Source: Polynucleobacter paludilacus
GTDB taxonomy: Bacteria > Pseudomonadota > Gammaproteobacteria > Burkholderiales > Burkholderiaceae
Reading direction: 5' to 3'
DNA: 64,000 bases
Assembly (NCBI RefSeq): GCF_018687595.1
Contig: NZ_CP061298.1
Coordinates: 434,001-498,000, forward strand
Below, piece after piece: positions 60,524-64,000 of the stretch; the stretch's first letter is position 1; each line of letters begins with the position of its first letter. Below the pieces are notes generated by a model that searched no databases, was not told the DNA's origin, and was given only the letters and a program-made list of their open reading frames with translations. A program made the translations under genes and the position numbers.

Positions 60524-61357
60524 CCACTTCTTTACTGATTTATCGACGCACATCGCGTCAAGGGCAAGACCAAAGAAGGCTGAGCCATTGGTGACCATAT
60601 TTTCGATAGCCTCAACCTTGCCAGACTTGATGCCACGTAAATACGTAGCAGCACGGTATCTCAAGAAGTGCTCGTTTTCATCATTTTCATTCAGTGTAGA
60701 GCAGATTTCGATACTGCCGTAACGGGTCTCTGGATTAATGTTGAGCAGAGCAATTCCTACTGCATTAATGAGATTATCTGGTACTGGAATTGGTACATAG
60801 GAGTAGAGCGATACCAGCATCTCTTCTTCATCAACTTCAATAATGTGGTCGATATCCAAAGCGTCTTGTTCAGTAAGCTCAGTCTCTCCTGAGTCACCAC
60901 CACCAAAAGTCGATTCAAACTGCAACATCGCAGTATTGCTATCGCTGGAGATTTCGATCATGTCAGGGTAGCCTAACAAACCCTTCCACCAGTACATCAG
61001 AGAGAAAGTGCAAGGCTTGACTTCAACTAAACCCTCATCGGTTGACTTTGCAAAATACAGACCGTAAAACTCATCGTCTTGCTCTAGACCGTATTGATCA
61101 ACTTTAGGGGCTTTGACAGAGGATTTCTTGGGGGCAGATTTCTTCGCCACTTTCTTTTTGGCTGCGGGCTTTTTAGCAGGAGCTTTGCTGACTTTTTTAG
61201 CCACTACTTTTTTCTTGGCTGCTGGTTTTTTAACTGGCTGCTTCACTACCTTTTTAGCCACCAGCTTTTTCTTGGCAACAGCCTTTTTTGGAGCAGCGGA
61301 TTTTTTAACCACTTTCTTAGCTACCGGTTTTTTCTTGAGAGCTTTCTTTGTAGCCAT
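60512..61357 (-). CDS. Histone-H1-like tail fused to a YbjN-like domain
   Basis: This 281-residue protein has two contrasting halves. Residues 2-85 are almost entirely Lys, Ala, Pro and Val in AKKP-type repeats, like the DNA-compacting C-terminal tails of histone H1 and bacterial H1-like proteins. Residues 90-281 form an acidic globular domain with WWKGLLGYPDMIEISSD, DEEEMLVSLYSYVPIPVPD and HFLRYRAATYLRGIKSGKVEAIENM, resembling YbjN/type III chaperone-like sensory domains; that match is from memory and tentative. The net-positive tail could bind DNA or RNA while the acidic domain binds a partner. It is divergent from the AsmA-family gene. Confidence 0.72.
   Translation of the reverse strand: MATKKALKKKPVAKKVVKKSAAPKKAVAKKKLVAKKVVKQPVKKPAAKKKVVAKKVSKAPAKKPAAKKKVAKKSAPKKSSVKAPKVDQYGLEQDDEFYGLYFAKSTDEGLVEVKPCTFSLMYWWKGLLGYPDMIEISSDSNTAMLQFESTFGGGDSGETELTEQDALDIDHIIEVDEEEMLVSLYSYVPIPVPDNLINAVGIALLNINPETRYGSIEICSTLNENDENEHFLRYRAATYLRGIKSGKVEAIENMVTNGSAFFGLALDAMCVDKSVKKWLLS
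61103..61354 (-). repeat. Lys/Ala/Pro-rich coding repeats (H1-like tail)
   Basis: These are imperfect repeats of the type KKPAAKKKVVAKKV encoding about 84 residues with more than 40% lysine. On the opposite strand they create long spurious Phe/Leu-rich frames. Repeat number in such tails commonly varies between strains. Confidence 0.8.
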
Positions 61358-61478
61358 GATGAATTACCCTTATTTTGGTGGTTAATGTGTTTCTTACAGC
61401 ATTTGATATTACTGCAATTTAAAGTTCAACTGGATCTCAGTTGCTGTGGCATTGCCAATAGCATTTGAGCAAGAATAT

Positions 61479-61505
61479 TTGACAGTTTTATGGCTTTGAT
61501 ACACT
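61479..61505 (+). promoter_or_regulatory. Possible promoter of the AsmA-family gene
   Basis: TTGACA (61479-61484) is followed at 15 bases by TACACT (61500-61505). Transcription would start within a few bases of the ATG at 61513, implying a nearly leaderless mRNA; no Shine-Dalgarno site is visible, which is consistent. Confidence 0.3.
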
Positions 61506-61512
61506 GATTCTG

Positions 61513-63315
61513 ATGATGAAAAAAATCCAATTTGGGCTGATTGCCTTAGGCCTACTGATTAGCCTGGCAGGTGCTGGCGCTTATTATCTGGCCCACTCAA
61601 TTAATCCCGCTCAACTGACTAGTCTGGTGGCTTCGGCCGTTAAGGATGAGACGGGCAGAAATCTTCGTATTGCAGGGCCCATTGAACTCCATTTTTTCCC
61701 CAATATCGGTGTAGTGGCTCAGGACGTCTCATTCAGTAATGCGCCATGGGCTAGCGAAGCAGACATGCTCAAGGTTCAAAAAATCGAACTGAACGTCAAA
61801 CTCCTGCCACTTTTGAGAAGGCAGCTTGAGATTAATCGGGTTCATCTCAGCGGTGTCGAGCTATTTTTGCAGTCAGACTCTCGGGGTCGTGAGAATTGGG
61901 ATTTGTCTGTGCCCGCAGAAAAAGGACAAACTCCTTCTGCCTCGAATGCTTCTGATTCAGCGGCAGCGGGTGCTGGGGTTTTCACCACGATCGCCCATTT
62001 CAGTTTGATCGATGGGATCATCCATTATCAAAACAGTAGAGGATCGAAAAGTCAGTATTCGATTAAAGATTTTTCTGCCGATAAAGATGGTGGTAAAACG
62101 GCTATCAAGTTAGAGGCAAGCGATGGCGCATTGCAATTCGGCTTGCAAGGAAAAGTGACCTCACTCAGGGAGATTACTAGTCAGTGGAATATCGCGCCAC
62201 TCAAGATTGAAACCGATTTTGAAATTACCTTAGACGGTAAGTCTCTCGATTTGGCAGGCAATATCGAGAAGCAACCGGGTCATGAAGCGCAGTGGGATCT
62301 GAATCTGAAATCCAAAGTCTTTGATTTAGCACCGCTGGCTGGTGGTGCTGCTTTAGCGGCTAAAGGGGCGGCTCCAGCCGGGCAAGTGAGTTCAAATCCA
62401 AAAACAAAGTCTACCTATTTCTTCAGCGATACCCCTTTACCTTTTAGTCAGCTGCCTTCAGCTCAAGGCAGCATTCAGATTGATATTGCTAAACTGGGGC
62501 TTCCTAGTCTTGCCAGTTTGCAGAATGTAAAGGGTAAAGTCGTTTTAAAGGGTGAGCAAATCGATTTATCTGATTTGCATTTTGATTGGGGGGGTGGCCA
62601 TGCCAAAACTGCGATTCATCTTGCTCAAATCCATTCAAATAATCCACAGCTTCGTATTCAGGGAGAGGGAAGTGGTTTTACCCTGGAGCAATTGATTTCG
62701 GCGGGCAATCCTAACTCTAAGGTCAGTGGTGGTGATACCCGCTTTGCTATCAATATTCTGAGTTCTGGAAACAGTTTGCATCAGATTGCCGGTCGTGCAA
62801 CTGGGCGCGCACAAATCACGATTGGACCAGCCCATATTGCGAAGAATTTCCTGAATGCAGGCGGGGATTTTTTTGTTAGCCTGCTAGATGCAGTCAATCC
62901 CATGCGTAAGCAGTTTGACCAGAGCGTTTTGGAATGCGCAGTAGCCTATCTGCCGGTGCAGAATGGGCTAGTGAATATTGCGGACTCGATTGGCTTTAGG
63001 ACTGATCGCTTGGATATCATCCTCGCTGGTACATTAAATCTCAACAATGAAGTGATTAATCTCGACATTCATCCTAAGGAAAAATCAGGCTTGACTACCG
63101 GCGTGAACTTGGGAGGAATGGTCAAAATTCAAGGAACGCTAGAGCACCCAGGTTTAGGGGTGAACAAGACAGGCGTCTTGAATAGTGCTGCATTAGTGGG
63201 CCTAGGCTTCTTAACGGGCGGGGTCTCGATCTTGGCGGAGAATGCTAAATCAATCACCAACAAGACCGATCCTTGCAAAACCGCTTTTCATCCTTGGGAC
63301 GAAATGACTCAATAG
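61513..63315 (+). CDS. AsmA family protein
   Basis: This 600-residue envelope protein is anchored by one N-terminal helix (about 5-27, FGLIALGLLISLAGAGAYYL). The AsmA domain follows (NPAQLTSLVASAVKDETGRN, PNIGVVAQDVSFSNAPWAS, LLPLLRRQLEINRVHLSGVEL), and the C-terminal region has DSIGFRTDRLDIILAGTLNLN and VKIQGTLEHPGLGVN. AsmA-like proteins have a bridge-like fold and are implicated in phospholipid movement to the outer membrane. The start may be either of two adjacent ATG codons. A hairpin AGCGGG-AAG-CCCGCT (63323-63337) lies between it and the convergent membrane protein gene. Confidence 0.88.
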   Translation: MMKKIQFGLIALGLLISLAGAGAYYLAHSINPAQLTSLVASAVKDETGRNLRIAGPIELHFFPNIGVVAQDVSFSNAPWASEADMLKVQKIELNVKLLPLLRRQLEINRVHLSGVELFLQSDSRGRENWDLSVPAEKGQTPSASNASDSAAAGAGVFTTIAHFSLIDGIIHYQNSRGSKSQYSIKDFSADKDGGKTAIKLEASDGALQFGLQGKVTSLREITSQWNIAPLKIETDFEITLDGKSLDLAGNIEKQPGHEAQWDLNLKSKVFDLAPLAGGAALAAKGAAPAGQVSSNPKTKSTYFFSDTPLPFSQLPSAQGSIQIDIAKLGLPSLASLQNVKGKVVLKGEQIDLSDLHFDWGGGHAKTAIHLAQIHSNNPQLRIQGEGSGFTLEQLISAGNPNSKVSGGDTRFAINILSSGNSLHQIAGRATGRAQITIGPAHIAKNFLNAGGDFFVSLLDAVNPMRKQFDQSVLECAVAYLPVQNGLVNIADSIGFRTDRLDIILAGTLNLNNEVINLDIHPKEKSGLTTGVNLGGMVKIQGTLEHPGLGVNKTGVLNSAALVGLGFLTGGVSILAENAKSITNKTDPCKTAFHPWDEMTQ

Positions 63316-63336
63316 CAAGCTTAGCGGGAAGCCCGC

Positions 63337-63681
63337 TTAGAGAATCATTCCGCTAACAAACAAGCTAAAGAGCGAAATAAAGATACTGGCGAAGAAAGCT
63401 GTCCAGAAGCTGGAGATGGTGAACCCACTAACAATAGAGGACACCAACATCAATACTAGGGCATTGATCACAAGCAAAAAGAGACCCATCGTTAACACCG
63501 TGAGTGGCAGCGTAAAGAGGATCAATAGGGGTTTCACAATCGCATTCGCAAAACCCAATAAGAGCGCAGCAATCAGCAGGGACCCACCATCAGCAAAACG
63601 AAGTCCAGAAAAAATATAACTAGCAACCCATAGTGAAAGAGAGGTTAAGCCCCACTGGATTAAAAATGGCATTAGATTCAT
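63337..63681 (-). CDS. Small membrane protein, YvlD/phage-holin-like family
   Basis: This 114-residue, strongly hydrophobic protein has four predicted membrane helices (about 5-22, 30-50, 55-80, 88-112) and the family segment LLGFANAIVKPLLILFTLPLTVLTMGLFLLVINA, typical of YvlD-type proteins annotated as phage holin family although not phage-linked. Function is unknown; a role in envelope maintenance is possible. There are no phage genes nearby. It is downstream of slyX on the same strand with 44 bases between and converges on the AsmA-family gene. Confidence 0.82.
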   Translation of the reverse strand: MNLMPFLIQWGLTSLSLWVASYIFSGLRFADGGSLLIAALLLGFANAIVKPLLILFTLPLTVLTMGLFLLVINALVLMLVSSIVSGFTISSFWTAFFASIFISLFSLFVSGMIL

Positions 63682-63725
63682 GATGACCCCCTGTGATTAA
63701 TATTGATAACTATAGTACTAGTTGA

Positions 63726-63926
63726 TTAGTAGTGGGGCGGGATTTCATCGCGAAGATTGCTGCCGGGGGGGTTATTTGAGCTACCCTGTTCTTTGAGTGA
63801 TTTCAGTTCACGGTATAAAAACTCAATTTGTTGCTGTTGCTCATAAACCCGATGATTGAGTTTCTCAATGAGATCCTCGGCAAAACTCAGCTTGATTTCA
63901 AGATTAGTAATCCGCTCTTCGCTCAT
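63726..63926 (-). CDS. slyX: SlyX family coiled-coil protein
   Basis: This 66-residue protein starts MSEERITNLEIKLSFAEDLIEKLN and continues as a heptad coiled coil through YRELKSLKEQ, ending in the SlyX-type Pro-rich tail (NPPGSN, DEIPPHY). SlyX proteins are small and of unknown function, originally noted beside slyD in E. coli. Its ATG overlaps the TGA of the upstream gene (ATGA), so the two are probably translationally coupled. Confidence 0.9.
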   Translation of the reverse strand: MSEERITNLEIKLSFAEDLIEKLNHRVYEQQQQIEFLYRELKSLKEQGSSNNPPGSNLRDEIPPHY

Positions 63927-64000
63927 TTCATTTCCTTCTCAGAAATCACGACAAACCGTCCATCTTCCATTTCTGCTTGAGGTCGAATCCAAAAGCTCTG
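63923..64000 (-). CDS. C-terminal end of an unidentified gene (cut by window edge)
   Basis: The last 25 codons of a gene running off the right edge read QSFWIRPQAEMEDGRFVVIS and end EKEMK before TGA. The stop overlaps the slyX start. Too little is visible to name the family. Confidence 0.6.
   Translation of the reverse strand, partial: QSFWIRPQAEMEDGRFVVISEKEMK

Noticed and set aside
61094-61468. Phe/Leu-rich frames opposite the H1-like gene
   Set aside because: Lysine codons (AAA/AAG) read as Phe/Leu on the other strand, so these frames are a by-product of the repeat.
63337-63681. Prophage remnant suggested by a holin-like protein
   Set aside because: No phage structural, lysis or integrase genes are nearby; the YvlD-type family is widespread and chromosomal.

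Overview
The window looks like a chromosomal segment of a free-living freshwater betaproteobacterium, most likely Polynucleobacter (Burkholderiaceae). The grounds are the moderate GC content, compact gene spacing, short divergent promoter regions, single-copy housekeeping genes close to Burkholderiales homologues, and the cyanophycin synthetase pair with its DUF1854/ABC partner genes. The genus call is inference from remembered family resemblance. I see no rRNA, insertion sequence, prophage or CRISPR array. No gap between genes exceeds 300 bases.

Layout. 1-4800: panC (cut by the window edge), scpA, a DUF3460 gene, metG, fdhD and dcd. 4.8-12.4 kb: an Orn/Lys/Arg decarboxylase converging on argH, then hemC-hemD, ubiC, and a DEAD-box helicase with a structured leader. 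12.6-23.2 kb: aldehyde dehydrogenase, msrA, pdxH, tcdA, an amino acid permease with alanine dehydrogenase, a UPF0016 exporter, pepN and fbp. 23.2-31.0 kb: a cyanophycin locus (cphA, a second cphA-like gene, and a divergent ABC transporter with DUF1854), then tRNA-Thr. 31.1-35.4 kb: an independently transcribed 34-residue gene, an OxlT-like MFS carrier and a copper-handling group (DUF2946, outer-membrane barrel, TlpA-like protein, PCu(A)C chaperone). 35.4-49.1 kb: ilvD, two tandem HTH paralogues, P-II/nadE/ppa, hppA, trxB, ftsK, lolA, serS and tRNA-Ser. 49.3-58.3 kb: an accessory island of six co-directional genes. 58.4-64 kb: panD, a second P-II gene, two small lipoproteins, a histone-H1-like/YbjN-like fusion, an AsmA-family protein, a small membrane protein and slyX.

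The most unusual region is 49.3-58.3 kb. A two-partner-secretion exoprotein with a collagen-like, proline-rich tail lies at one end and its TpsB-type outer-membrane transporter at the other. Between them are a DUF4239-like membrane protein and three solute-binding-fold proteins (two PstS-like, one TAXI-like) with no permease or ATPase. One of the binding proteins has no signal peptide, one has a twin-arginine-like N terminus, and the TAXI-like one is anchored by two membrane helices. Close spacing suggests one operon. I infer a secreted surface structure coupled to an inner-membrane sensing or assembly module, which I do not recognise as a described system.

Several genes share an arginine/nitrogen theme: argH makes arginine, the decarboxylase may use it, cyanophycin stores it with aspartate, and two P-II proteins could report nitrogen state. 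That link is inference. Non-ATG starts with good Shine-Dalgarno sites recur (permease TTG, ald GTG, MFS GTG).
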